Of a stretch of 64,000 nucleotides of DNA, positions 20,350 through 30,892 are shown piece by piece. This DNA comes from Porphyra umbilicalis (Eukaryota; Rhodophyta; Bangiophyceae; Bangiales; Bangiaceae): the NCBI GenBank assembly GCA_002049455.2, contig KV918791.1, positions 62,001 to 126,000 of the forward strand, written 5' to 3'. Position numbers and translations under genes: made by a program. How positions within the stretch are numbered: the first letter of the stretch is position 1; each line of letters starts with the position of its first letter. The notes beneath the pieces were generated by a model. The model saw only the letters and a program-made list of their open reading frames with translations. It was not told the origin of the DNA and made no database searches.

Positions 20350-20530
20350 CCCATTTCTTGACGTTTCCAAGAACGTCATGGTAAAAGTCCTGACGTTTCC
20401 AAGAACGTCATGGTACAATTCCTGACGTTTCCAAGAACGTCATGGTACAATTCCTGACGTTTGCAGACCGTTCCGGTCCAATTCCTGACGTTTCTCAACG
20501 TCATGACTGCATTCTTGACGTTTCCACAAA
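20350..20530. repeat. Short-period array of TGACGTT...AACGTCA palindromes
   Basis: About five copies, spaced roughly 33-36 bp, of TGACGTTTCCAAGAACGTCA or degenerate forms. Each is an imperfect palindrome with CRE/bZIP-like TGACGT half-sites. It may be a regulatory array or a microsatellite. Confidence 0.65.
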
Positions 20531-20854
20531 CATCATCGCAGTGCAGAGAGATTCGAGGCCAAAATGCGTCACCAAGTATGCGGTCTCAAACTCATACAAT
20601 TGCGCTATTGGCGACAAGTGTGGGCAGCACAACTCCATTCTCGGCAGGCAACGAGTCGACCTCATATCTGAGCTTCATCCTCTGCATCCACGGGCAGTCC
20701 ACAGATGCGGCACAAATTAATGTTTACGAACCAGTCTCATAACGGCCGGTAGTGCAACTTGGCAAGGACCAGATGCGTAGTGGACGGACTTGTTCCTTCA
20801 GCACCTTTGAAGGGCACCCTGTTGTCCTTCTCAGCTGCTAGGCACGGAACGTAC

Positions 20855-21790
20855 TCTGCTCTCATCATGTGCGACGACACTTCTCGGATGGTCGCCATCT
20901 CCTGGGTTCTGTTCGAGGATGTCAGCGGCGCGGAGGCTGCCCGGCGTTTGCGTTGTGCCCGGAGCACCGTGGCGGCGTGGATTATGGCGTATAAGGATAC
21001 GCGCGAGTGATTGCCCGACCCTGTCATCCGAAACCGTCACGCCGACAATGTTCGGTATGACCTGCACGTTGTCGCCGCCGTCAAGGCCGTCGTCAAATCA
21101 GACCCAGAGCAGCTTTGAGCTAAAACGAAGGACTTATTTCTCTTTTTACGTACTTTAACTGGTTACCGAGACGCCTACAAGTGCTCTGTTGCCACCTTCG
21201 ACCGTGTACTAAGGGCTGCACGCTACTCTTACAAGGAGCTCTACCGCATGTTTCGGGAGCGCGATCAAGAAGGACGGGCGGGGTTTGCCAAGGTCCTCCT
21301 TTCCATTCCTCTACGGTGCGTTGTTTCGGCAGACGAGACTCTCAAGGACGGTCGGGGCTTGCGGCGCAGACGGGGCCGCTGAATGCTCTGTGTGCGCTAC
21401 CAGTGCCAGTCGCGCGACCGCAGAGCCATGTTGAGGACATCAACGATGACGGCCGTTTCTTGCACGGACGGGGTTCTGCCATCGGTCACAACCCCCACTC
21501 CTCCCTCGTAGAACGCGCATGATCGGCTGCTGTTTCTGAACGGGCTGCTGCCAACCATTAATCAGTTCTTTCCTGGACTGCCATGGAGTTTGCAACCATA
21601 AAGATGTGTTCTACTGTGCGACATCGCCCCCATACTCTCTGGAGAGGCGAACGCTTGCATCACTGCCAACGGGATTTTCCGGCTGCGGTTGCCACTGTAC
21701 AGCCCTAAAAATCCAACCAATCTAGGAAGTATTCAGCGAGTACTCACATCAGCTCAAGATAGGGCACAACTCGTATTCGGGTGTGCCAGA
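20855..21790 (+). pseudogene. Decayed IS630/Tc1-mariner-type transposase
   Basis: Pieces of a DDE transposase run in order across frames. Around 20885-21005 lies a helix-turn-helix-like MVAISWVLFEDVSGAEAARR. Around 21150-21350 come ATFDRVLRAARYSYKEL, FRERDQEGRAGF and the first catalytic box VVSADETLKDGR (DET). Around 21530-21740 come LPTINQFFPG, LLCDIAPI (second Asp box) and LPLYSPKNPTN, the typical LPPYSPDLNPIE end. At least two frame changes and two stops separate the parts, so it is dead. No terminal repeats could be fixed. It is a plain DNA transposon. Confidence 0.75.
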
Positions 21791-21873
21791 GGCGCTTCTC
21801 CACGCAGTGGCGCTTTCCAAGTCGACAGTGACCAACATAGTATCACACTTTGAGCACTGCCTGTTAGAGGCAG

Positions 21874-22362
21874 CTAGGAATGTTTCAGAGTTGTGAGGAC
21901 CGGGTGCGCCTTGTGAAGGTTTGTTTGCTCCGCAACCAGAAGTCCGAGAGTAAAGAACTGCAGAAAAATGTAAAATTGCGAAGACGCACGATCGAAGCTC
22001 ATGCAGACAAAACCAGAGTAGCGGCAATGATATGGAACCCATGACAATACCAGATCTCGTAACCCCAGTGGGAAGGACGACACCTCCGGATGCGGCTGAC
22101 CGTCCTCGCTCCACTTCGTCAAAATCATTACCACGACCTCCATTGCACTCAAAGTCGTGTCACAAACGGTGTGCCCTCGCAAGAATGCAGCAGGCATTCC
22201 CCGACGCGCGTTCTCTATGAAAATATCCCGTTGGGCGTCGCCTCCGGGCCCTAAAGCGAACGTGGCTAAGTCCATAGTCAGCGCCGCTGTACCAAGCTGC
22301 CGGAACTCGGAGTGACCCGGTGCGTTAACAACTGGCTCGCTGCCAGCTCCGTTAGCAGTCAC
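21874..22362 (-). CDS. Hypothetical fragment (weak)
   Basis: An open frame of 162 codons without a good ATG. The stretch from SEPVVNAPGHSEFRQLGTAALTMDL to VVVMILTKWSEDG reads like protein, but codon bias is weak. It may be a downstream exon of the frame at 23148-23594 on the same strand, the MITE at 22506-22905 then lying in an intron. No domain is recognised. Confidence 0.25.
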   Translation of the reverse strand: MTANGAGSEPVVNAPGHSEFRQLGTAALTMDLATFALGPGGDAQRDIFIENARRGMPAAFLRGHTVCDTTLSAMEVVVMILTKWSEDGQPHPEVSSFPLGLRDLVLSWVPYHCRYSGFVCMSFDRASSQFYIFLQFFTLGLLVAEQTNLHKAHPVLTTLKHS

Positions 22363-22505
22363 ACCCTCGGCCGCTGCACCGGGTGTCTGGTGGGTAGCAG
22401 AAGGTTCTCCCCCAGAGTACAGCGCCCTCCTCTACATCCACCGACGCAAATAAGCGAAAACAATAAATGAAATCCAATCGCGGACTGAATAGTCAGACAA
22501 AGTTA

Positions 22506-22905
22506 TTGCAGATCCCCGAATTTTGTCCTGGTGGACCGAGACAGAGACTGAGACTGCCTGTGTTGGACCAATCATATGGTCCGCTGGGACCGATCGCAGC
22601 ATGCTGACAGTTCTGACCTGCCCATACGCTCTCCGATGGCACATCAGCATCTCAACTTTTCCGCACTTCTCGCGGACAAACAGTGAGAGGTCTCACGATC
22701 TCGGCTGGATGCAACTGTCCGACCACAAGAAAACGGATCCGCGACCAGAAAACAGTGGTTTCTTATGAATGCATGGCTCTCGCACTAAACCCAGAACATC
22801 GATCGGCTCAACAGGGATGTTACAACAGATTTTGGCCAATGAGAAGGCCATCATCACACTCAGTCTCTGTCTTTGGCCATGTGGACAAAATTGGGGGATC
22901 AGCAA
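22506..22905. mobile_element. MITE with about 45-bp terminal inverted repeats, TA target site
   Basis: The ends read TTGC(A/T)GATCCCC(G/C)AATTTTGTCC inward on both sides and stay similar through GACAGAGACTGAG. Both ends are flanked by TA, as expected for a Tc1/mariner-mobilised MITE. The element is 400 bp and non-coding. A second copy of one end is at 24515. Confidence 0.8.
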
Positions 22906-23147
22906 TACCAGTGAAAGAAAGAGAGAACAGTAAGAAAATGTTACGAACGGAATAAGGCAGTCATACAGACGATCCAACACTAACTCGGTCTGGCACAGAA
23001 CAAGCCAAAAATAAAGGAGGCGTCCAACACGCACACTCGGGCGGACGAACTGGCCCCATCTGCGTTGCCAAGACGGCCATCAATTCTCTCAACCTGAGCA
23101 ATTCGTTTATCTGCCCCTGTGTCCGCCAAGCGCTTTCGAACTGCCCG

Positions 23148-23594
23148 TCAAACAATACCGGGGTTGGGAACCTCCCCGCTTGAGCGGGCCCCAAAGTCGA
23201 CACCAGCCGGACTTGCGCAAGCAAGCAGCTGGGCCACGTCACGAGGCATGCCGGCAGCCAAACCACTTGGCAGAGATGAGTGATAGGCCGCGCCGCTGGG
23301 ATTGGTGAACAGGGCGACGTGGGCATTTGGGCCCGAAAGCGCCGTAGCTGCCTGAGCCATGATTGCTCCGCGAGCTACATCTGGCTGCCGAGCGATATCT
23401 ACATGTAGTGCGTTCTGACGCCGAGCACGTTGCGCTTGCACCTCGTCTGCGGCCGACGTTGCCGACTGGAAAGCTGCAGCAGCAACTTGTTTCAGGTACT
23501 CATCGGTAGTCTTATGGCACACCATCGATTCTGCATTCCAGGGGATGCCCTTCTTGCGTCGTACTGACAGCTTTCCTGTGGGTGTGGACGACAT
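23148..23594 (-). CDS. Hypothetical alanine-rich protein (weak)
   Basis: 149 codons from ATG 23594 (MSSTPTGKLSVRRKKGIPW). A basic N-terminus is followed by an alanine-rich helical stretch (about residues 35-110) and a P/G-rich end. Third positions are modestly G/C-rich. No family is recognised; it could be the first exon of a longer minus-strand gene. Confidence 0.4.
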   Translation of the reverse strand: MSSTPTGKLSVRRKKGIPWNAESMVCHKTTDEYLKQVAAAAFQSATSAADEVQAQRARRQNALHVDIARQPDVARGAIMAQAATALSGPNAHVALFTNPSGAAYHSSLPSGLAAGMPRDVAQLLACASPAGVDFGARSSGEVPNPGIV

Positions 23595-23645
23595 ATCTAA
23601 CGCCCTTGATAGCGAAAGAGTGTGGGGAATGTGTCCCTTTTTCAA

Positions 23646-24512
23646 ACATAAAGGGCAACTAAGGAGGCAGTCAGAGTGCGTCCAAGAAGAAAAAAATGCT
23701 CATTATTAGCGAAGCTTCTAGTAGGGATCCATTCGTGTTCACAACGCTCAGGCAGCCACGTTGCATAGAATGGATGGCCCTTGTCGGTTTGATGGTCACC
23801 CTCTAGGCCATTTGATTGGATGGTCCCATCTGCACGCCCAATCAAGAATATCCACGTTTCAGTATTCGATGGCTCACGATCGCTCTGGTCCAGATGGATT
23901 ACACGCGCAAGCGATTACAGAATCCGCCAAAAGCGTTTACAGCTACCTTCGGGGAACCCCCACTGTACAGTATACACTCCACACCAAGGCCGCCCCTTTT
24001 TTTGCCCCCCCCCCTCCCCCTTTCTTTGCGCCCGCGCGCCGCATCTGCCCCATTCTTTGACCCCCTCCCTCCCCCCATCCGCACGCCATGCAAGTCGAGC
24101 TGTACTGACGTTCGTTTTTTTCCTCCATGTGTTTCACGTCCTTCCCCGTTCCCCCCCCCGGTCCCTGCCGGAGTGTTTACTCATCTCTTGTTCATTTCTT
24201 GAGGCATCTGGCGGCCTCCGCTGTCGACCTCCCCCTGCGTGTGGCGGCGCGCCGGGAGCTGTGCTTGTTTGCTTAGCTGACCATTGTTTTATACTGAGAA
24301 CCATACGACAAAGATGAAGATATCAAATGGGGACCGACAATGGGGACGCGACAACTGGAGAAGAGAAAAAGACACAGCGACAACGGGGTAAAAAAAAAAG
24401 GGACCCAACGCCATGGTGGTCACAAGAGAAAAGGGACAGGACGACTAGCCGCCATTACAGTGACGACGCTCGGAGTTTTATGACAGCATCGAAAAGACAT
24501 TCTCCCTCAATG
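23646..24512. other. No gene; pyrimidine-rich tract
   Basis: 23990-24200 is dominated by C and T runs. Short frames through it are simple-sequence artefacts. Nothing else is supported. Confidence 0.45.
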
Positions 24513-24514
24513 TA

Positions 24515-24600
24515 TTGCTGATCCCCCCATTTTGTCCTCATCGGTCAAAACCGGGACTGCTTTGTAAAACAGGCCAACCATTGGTCTAGAACAGCATCAA
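24515..24600. mobile_element. One end of a second copy of the TA-flanked MITE
   Basis: Begins TTGCTGATCCCCCCATTTTG after a TA and matches the terminus of the MITE at 22506-22905. I could not find the opposite end downstream, so the copy is truncated or diverged. Confidence 0.55.
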
Positions 24601-25104
24601 ACAGCTGCTGAGTGCGTATCTTCGACGCGCCATTTGCTCTCCAACCGCCAGGTTCGTGCAGAATCGAGATTTTCCGTTTTCTTGAGATATTCTTCCGTTC
24701 TCAGTCGTCTCATGTGGTAAAGTAGCTCAGAGCAGTGAGTTATCGAGATTTTCTTCAGGATTCTCAAATATTCTGAGAAAAACGAGTGCGCCGATAGTGC
24801 GTTTGCGGGCCGTACGGGCACATTCTGTAAAGATGGGACTCGACATGCACTGCTGTTGCTCCTCTTGGCTAATCACAAACGTCCCTGACTTCCAGCTTGT
24901 GGGGGGTGGCGCTCCGGCCGTGGTGCGGACACTGTCCAGCTCACTCCCACCTCGGCCGGGACCAGTGCTTTGCCTGACAGGCGGTGAGTGTTTTCCGTAT
25001 GTCCGACACGAAACAGCAGAGCACGACAGGCCAAGAAAATGAATGCAGACTGTCACCTCGGAAACGGGGAGCAAGTCCCACGATCTAAGCATATGTGTGC
25101 AGCA

Positions 25105-26025
25105 CTACACTTTGAGAGTACCCTGTCGTAAAGACCAGGAAATATAACATACGGAAGCCTGTTGCCCCGGCCTCGCACAGTCCTCCAGTGTCTGGTACTG
25201 CGTCTCCGACGCGAGCAGCAGCTCGGTTCCATCCGACCGCGTCGCCTCGGCGGCGGCTCGCGACACGAGCATATTGTGTCGCTCGTGCAGGCCGAGGGAT
25301 GGCACCTCCGTCAGCGCCAGGGTGCAGACGGCGACGGCGGCACCCCGGCACGAGCAGCAGCTCGATCCTAACCGACCGCGTCGCCTCGGCGGCGACTCGC
25401 GACACAAGCATATTCTGCCGCCCGTGCTGGCCGAGGGAGGGCACCTCCGTCGGCGCCAGGGTGCAGACGGCGATGGCAGCACCGGCGGCTCGGCAGTCGC
25501 GTCCTGCCCCGTCGATCCACTCGACATGACGCTCGCCGCCATCTGCTCCCGCATCCCTTGGGCGAAACCCATGCGCCACTGGGTGCGGCAGAAAGCGTTA
25601 CGGGCAGTCGCGCAGAGGTGGTTGAGGATGTGCTCACGTTGACCCAGCTCCACAATGGCCTTGTCGGCGACTTCAAGAATCGTCTTGAGGTCGGAATTCA
25701 GCTGGAGGATGCGAGTCTTTACGCGGCTGATGCCCGTGCGGAGCCGGAAGGTGTCCCCGCCACCCGCCGCCAACGCGTTGGTCTTTCTTTTGAGCGACGA
25801 GGTGTCCCGCTGCAACCTCTGGGTCAACCTCATTTGCATTTCGGCGACAGAGGTGACGCGCTTACGGAGCCGCCTGACGAAAGGCACGTGAGCGCACAAC
25901 TTTCCGGAAACCGCAGCCTCGGAGATGCCGCCGTAGGTCGCCACCCCCTTGATGCCGAGCTCAGCCGCCACATGGCGGGCGTCCAGGTCGTCAGTTGCAG
26001 TCGCAACTAAGGCTACTGAGCCCAT
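25105..26025 (-). CDS. Hypothetical coiled-coil protein
   Basis: From ATG 26025 (MGSVALVATATDDLDARHVAAELGIKG) the first 175 residues look like real protein: a short alpha/beta start, then long heptad-like helices (MQMRLTQRLQRDTSSLKRKTNAL, ILQLNSDLKTILEVADKAIVELGQREHIL). The last 110 residues lie on a duplicated DNA segment (two copies of about 150 bp, 25211-25500) and look low-complexity. Upstream, frame 26013-26456 contains ARELLWAANLVVSCC next to an 18-G run and may be the 5' part in another register. Family unknown. Confidence 0.5.
   Translation of the reverse strand: MGSVALVATATDDLDARHVAAELGIKGVATYGGISEAAVSGKLCAHVPFVRRLRKRVTSVAEMQMRLTQRLQRDTSSLKRKTNALAAGGGDTFRLRTGISRVKTRILQLNSDLKTILEVADKAIVELGQREHILNHLCATARNAFCRTQWRMGFAQGMREQMAASVMSSGSTGQDATAEPPVLPSPSAPWRRRRCPPSASTGGRICLCRESPPRRRGRLGSSCCSCRGAAVAVCTLALTEVPSLGLHERHNMLVSRAAAEATRSDGTELLLASETQYQTLEDCARPGQQASVCYISWSLRQGTLKV
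25211..25500. repeat. Tandem duplication, about 150-bp units
   Basis: Two adjacent copies share CCGCGTCGCCTCGGCGGC, CACGAGCATATT/CACAAGCATATT and GCGCCAGGGTGCAGACGGCG. They lie inside the C-terminal part of the minus-strand frame above. Confidence 0.75.
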
Positions 26026-26456
26026 CCGCCCGTCGAGCAGCAGCTGACGACGAGATTGGCGGCCCAAAGCAGCTCCCTGGCGGTGTTGTCGTCGATGGCG
26101 CGGCGGACTGGTTGTTGAAAACAAAGCGCGGGAGGGGAAAACCGATCCAGAGAACACGAAGAAGGGTTGCCGTTCAGTGGGAGGTGCCGCGGCGAGCGGC
26201 AGCGCCAAGGCCGGCGGCGGCGGCGGGGGCGGGGGCGGTGGCGGTGGCGGTGGCCGGGGGGGGGGGGGGGGGGTGCAAACGATGCCAGGGTAGCAGAGGA
26301 GGACTGGCTTCCATCCCCCACATGCCGATGTGGAGTGCGCTGCGGCCGCGTTCCACCACGCCATGTGCAGCACACTTCTGGTGCGGTGAGCTCGACGGCC
26401 ACGGCGGGGCATTCTTCATCGCGTTGAGACGCTTCTAACTCCGTAAAGCAATACAC

Positions 26457-27351
26457 CCCCGTCGGCCCGGAAAGTTAATCCATATGGGCTCGAAGAAAAT
26501 TTCGGCCCTGGTGACCACGCACAGGCCGATTTCAGATTCCAATGTGGGTCCCCATTGCCAGCAATGACATTTGCGTCCCACCCCCAGTGAAGCGCCACTG
26601 AGCCGGGGAAAGGGCAGGGTCAGCCCGAGGTCTCTGTGAGAAGCTTGTAGCCCGCCTCTCGTATGTAGTGCTCGTGTGGTCTGTCCGCATCGGCCGCACA
26701 GGGTTTCTCCCGTAATCAATTGGACGGCACAGGGCGAAGCGAATCACGGCTGACAAGGGGGTCTCACCCGTGCGCGCCCGCACGCCACGCACGTGCGGAT
26801 GGGCGCGTTGGCGCGGCAGCCGACGCGATGGAGCGGCGACGCCTGTGCACACCCCCTGGCGCGGGCCCAGACGCGTGCAGCCAAGCGGGACAGACCACGC
26901 GACCGTTGGCAGCGGCGTGTGTCGCAACATTGGGCGAGGCGTTGCCGGATTGTCGACATCTCGTTTGACAGTTGTTGCAAAAGAAGAATTACAAACACCC
27001 AAGACGTGGAAAATCTCCCTTCACATACGGTATACAGTGGTGTAAACATTCGCGGGGATCCGTACTGTACCGGCATACTGTCACGTGACGACCTCGGCCA
27101 ATCGCATCCACGCTTCGTCGGCACACCGTGCCACGCGCACGGACCACCCCACTCGCAGGAACAATGGACGGTCGACGCACGCCGCTCGGCTGCGGCGGTT
27201 TGTGGCTGCCACACCCCCCCCCCCACCCTACAGCATGATGTTGCAGCGGCGAACGGGACGGGTGTTGCGCTTGCCCCGCTCCGCTCGGCCGAGGCGTCGA
27301 CCGCGTGTCGGCGCGGTCGACGCCTCGTCCGACGGTGGGACAGGCGTCGCG
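26457..27351. other. No supported gene
   Basis: Several unrecognised overlapping frames on both strands (for example 26532-27002 and 26744-27226 on the minus strand) without domain or codon signal. A short C run is at about 27214-27224. Confidence 0.35.
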
Positions 27352-27729
27352 TCAGTCGTTTGTGTCGCGGCTACCGGCGCGGTGCCCCACAGATGCGGCA
27401 GCAGCCACACCGTCCGGTGCGTGCGACGCCGACCGAGCGGCACGTGCGCCACCGAGGGACGTGCGGCCGCCGCTGTCAGACAGCTGGTCGATGGCCGCAA
27501 ACTCCGTCGGCTGGGTGGCCCACTCGGCGCCGGGGGTGGTCAGCTTGTCCAGCGGAAAGCGCGTGTCGAGGACCCCCACCACCCCCGACACGGTCGGCTC
27601 GAGGAGCGCGCTCAGGCGCAACGGCAGCGGCCGGTGCAGCGCCGGGGATACCCCCGCCCGGGCGGTCTGCGCTCGGGAGGCCAGCGCCACGTCCCAGTCC
27701 GCGTGCGTCACGTCTGGGAGCGGCGGCGG

Positions 27730-27765
<36 letters not shown>

Positions 27766-28835
27766 CACCACCCCCGACTGTCGCCGGGTCTGTGGCGGCG
27801 GTCGCCACCGCCTCGAGCCACTGCGGGTCGGTCCGGCGCCACGCGCAGAACACGGCTTCGGTGGCGAGGCCCCGGATTTCCGCTCCCGACCAGCCGTCTG
27901 TGCGTCGGAGGACGTACGAGACCGCCGTCTCGTCTGCCGACGTGCCTGCGTGCAACGCCATCAGCCGCCGGCGGTCGGACGCGTCGGGCAGCTGAAAGTC
28001 GAGCTCCAAGTCAAACCAGCCCGGACGCTGAAACGCCGAGTCCAACAGGTCCGCCCGGTTGGTCGCGGCGAGGACCAACACGCAACCGCGCCAGCGAAAG
28101 CCGTCGAGCAAGGCGAGAAAGGTGTTGACGACCCGCGAGTGGTCGCGGTTGTCGTCCCGCGTCGCCGCGAGGGCGTCGACTTCGTCGAGAAACAAGATGG
28201 ATGGGGCCGCCGCGGTCGCAGTGTCAAACAGGCGGCGCAGGCGGCGCTCGCCCTCGCGGACGTACTTGGAGAGGATTTCGCCGCCGCGGATGAGGTACAG
28301 AGGCACGGGGACGCCACCATTGGCCGCCCGCGCGTGCGACGCGAGCACCCGCACGCTCAGCGTCTTGCCCGTCCCGGGCGGACCGGTCAGCGGCACACTC
28401 CGGGGAAAGGGCAGGGGCCGCCCGACACCTCCCCCGCGCGGCGTGGTGGTGAGCAGCGCCAGCACCTCGCGCAGCCGCGACACGTGCGCGTCGTGGCCCG
28501 CCACCGTTTCCCACGGGAGCGAGGCGGGGGGCTCGGGCTCGGGCACAATGTCGCCGGTCTTGCCCCGCCGGCGGCGCTTGGTCGCCCCGCCCGACACTGA
28601 CCGGTCGGTGCGGGCGCGCTTGGCCCCGACGGCGCGCACCGGCGAGCCGCCTGCGTCGACGGGCGGAGGGGGGGGGCAAGCGGTTGGCGGCGCTCGCGGC
28701 ACTCGCCGGCGGCAGTGTGTGGAGGCGCCCGTCCAAGCGCGTTGCCACGTCTCGCACGGCGGCACGCGCCGCGCGGTCCCGCGCGGAACAACCACCCCGA
28801 GGCATGCCGCGCGGCGAGGGCGACGGCGGGGACAT
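27352..28835 (-). CDS. ATAD2/Yta7-like AAA ATPase, first copy (frame interrupted)
   Basis: The AAA core (about 28550-27830) has Walker A GPPGTGKT (near 28370), Walker B ILFLDEVD (near 28185), sensor-1 LAATNR, a QRPGWFD arginine-finger region and a C-terminal helix (DGWSGAEIRGLATEA). The N-terminus is basic with ATKRRRRGKTG, nuclear-signal-like. Good coding signal starts at ATG near 28835, changes register at a 9-G run (28668-28676) and again at a 30-C run (27735-27764). Beyond the latter, frame 27352-27771 continues with SPALHRPLPLRLSALLEPTV...FPLDKL, matching the second copy at 30893-32695. There is no second AAA domain, unlike ATAD2. The family acts on histones/nucleosomes. TATA box at 28986. 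Confidence 0.75.
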
Positions 28836-28985
28836 GGTGCTGCAGACGGGGGGCAAACGACAGGGCGGCGGCACCGCGCGCACCCCGCGCGCCGCCGAGC
28901 GAGCCGCGCGGTCTCGCACGAGGGCGCCTCGGTGTGACGGCGACGCCCGTCGGCGGCGGTCGCAGTAGTCTCATCGACCGGACCG

Positions 28986-28993
28986 TATTTATA
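28986..28993 (-). promoter_or_regulatory. TATA box of the first ATAD2-like gene
   Basis: TATAAATA on the minus strand, about 150 bp upstream of the preferred ATG near 28835. It sits in a GC-rich setting like the TATA box at 38200. Confidence 0.6.
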
Positions 28994-29430
28994 CCCGCTG
29001 TCGACAGGGGGGGCAGCGGCAAATTTTTATCCACGGAAGTTTGTATTCATACGGTAGCCTGCGAATCTGGCAGTGGAACGTGTGGTGGCAGATGCTGGTT
29101 GCAGACGGTCCCGTCCCAACATCCGCTTTGGCATCATGACCCGCCCCCTGAGCCCCGAGCCAATGAAACAGTGAGTTTGCTGACGCACCTAGGTCCGAGT
29201 TTTGTGAAAAGCACAATAACACACCCGCCCCCTGCCCGTCCGCTCCCCCCCCCTGCCTCCCCCACCCGTGCGCCCCCGTCCCCACCTCTCTGTCCTTTGC
29301 TGCAGCCTTCCCCACGTCTATGTCCTTGGCTGCAGCCTTCCCCGCCCGCCTCCCCCCCTCCCTCCCCCCTGCTTCACCCTCGACGCCCGCCCAATGTCTT
29401 TTGTTTAGCAATCCCCCGTGTCTCATATCC
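28994..29430. other. Intergenic, C-rich, no gene
   Basis: C/T-rich tract at 29220-29390 with two copies of TCCTTTGCTGCAGCCTTCC-like sequence. No gene is supported. Confidence 0.4.
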
Positions 29431-29749
29431 CTAGTGTCTATTCAACCGCAATCGGGCATCAAATGATGCCCGTTTGGGCATCAAATGATGCACCCTCTCC
29501 CAGGGCCAGAAAACGACGGTTCTACCCCCCCTGTTGAGGCAACTGGAGCACCCCCCGTTTGCATCTACAGCATATTGGCTGGGACCTCCCCTCAGAGTAA
29601 CAAGGCATCGCTGAGTCCGTTTCTGCAGTCTTAACGAGCGTCAGAGGTCGGGAAGTACGAAATCGAGCGCTCCGAAAATGGGCATCATTTAATGCGATTC
29701 GCATCAATGCGATTCGCATCAAATGATGCTGCGGTAGAATAGACACTAG
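29431..29749. mobile_element. MITE, CTAGTGTCTATTC family (complete)
   Basis: Both ends read CTAGTGTCTATTC(A/T)ACCGCA inward. Several GCATCAAATGATGC palindromes lie just inside each end. The outer CTAG may be a 4-bp target duplication or part of the terminus. It is 319 bp and non-coding. A partial copy is at 2457. Confidence 0.8.
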
Positions 29750-29822
29750 AGGTTCCTCATCACCGCACGTGTCATAGGCCTCCTCTGCAAAGCGTCCCCA
29801 GCTCACGCGCTCCCTTGGCTGT

Positions 29823-30650
29823 GTACCCCACAGGCGTCCTGGGGGGTGGGCTTGGGTGCCCAGCGACGCGCAGGGGTCCTCCCGGGCCGCACCCCGGTGG
29901 GTGGTTGATTTTGCAAAATATGTTTTATGTAGCCCACCAGGCTACAATAAAACCAACGGTATTGCTAGAGTCAACTCTCGTAGGTTTTCCATTGGATTGT
30001 GATACATCACCCCATCTGGGGGGGGTGTCCTGGGGGTGCCCTGGGGGTACCCCACAGGCGTCGTGGGGGCGGGCTTGGGTGCCCAGCGACGCGCAGGGGT
30101 CCCCCCGGGCCGCACCCCGGTAGGTGGTTGATTTTGCAAAATATGTTTTATGTAGCCCACCAGGCTACCATAAAACCAACGGTATTGCTAGAGTCAACTC
30201 TCGTAGGTTTTCCATTGGATTGTGATACATCACCCCATCTGGGGGGGGTGTCCTGGGGGTGCCCTGGGGGTACCCCACAGGCGTCGTGGGGGTGGGCTTG
30301 GGTGCCCGGCGACGCGCAGGGGTCCCCCCGGGCCGCACCCCGGTAGGTGGTTGATTTTGCAAAATATGTTTTATGTAGCCCACCAGGCTACCATAAAACC
30401 AACGGTATTGCTAGAGTCAACTCACATAGGTTTTCCATTGGATTGTGGTACATCATTCCATCTGGGGGGGGGTGTGCTGGGGGTGCCCTGGGCGTGCCCG
30501 ACAGGCGTCGTCGGGGGGGGCTTCGGTGCCCAGCGACGCGCAGGGGTCCCGCCGGGCCGCACCGCGGTAGCCGCGACGGGGTGGTTGTTTTTACAAAATA
30601 TTTTTTTTGTAGCCCACCAGGCTACCATAAAACCAACGGTACATCACCCC
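29823..30650 (+). repeat. Tandem array 1, about 223-bp units with shared core
   Basis: About 3.6 units. Each has a GC-rich half (ACCCCACAGGCGTC..., GGGCCGCACCCCGG) and an A/T-richer half with the hairpin GTAGCCCACCAGGCTAC, then AGAGTCAACTCT and AGGTTTTCCATTGGATTGTG. The second half is the core shared with arrays at 38.4, 39.9 and 47.2 kb. Frames of 70-230 codons through the array are artefacts. Confidence 0.9.
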
Positions 30651-30892
30651 ATCCGGGGTGGGGGGCCCTGGGGGTGCCCACTCGCGTCCACCTGCGCAAA
30701 GCCCCCCCCGCCGGTCGGTGCTTGCGTCTAGACACATCGCGTGCGCTTTGCCGCCCGTCCACAAGAGCCGTCAGCGGCGCCGTCACCGCCGCCACCATCG
30801 TACGTGTCGTCATTGGCGACACCGTCTGCTGTGTTTGCGCCGACACTCGGCATTTCGCCGTCGAGCGCGACGGTGGCCCCCAAAAAGCTCCC

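Larger units (their letters stand above)
18311..20854. other. A/T-rich intergenic region, no gene supported
   Basis: Contains a perfect 20-bp palindrome GATTATCGCGCGCGATAATC near 18531-18550, a 200-bp tandem duplication at 19097-19496 and a TGACGTT array near 20350-20530. A 73-codon frame at 19823-20044 (MEPTKEKKLQAIYNYK...) might be a scrap of a transposon HTH but is not convincing. Confidence 0.5.
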
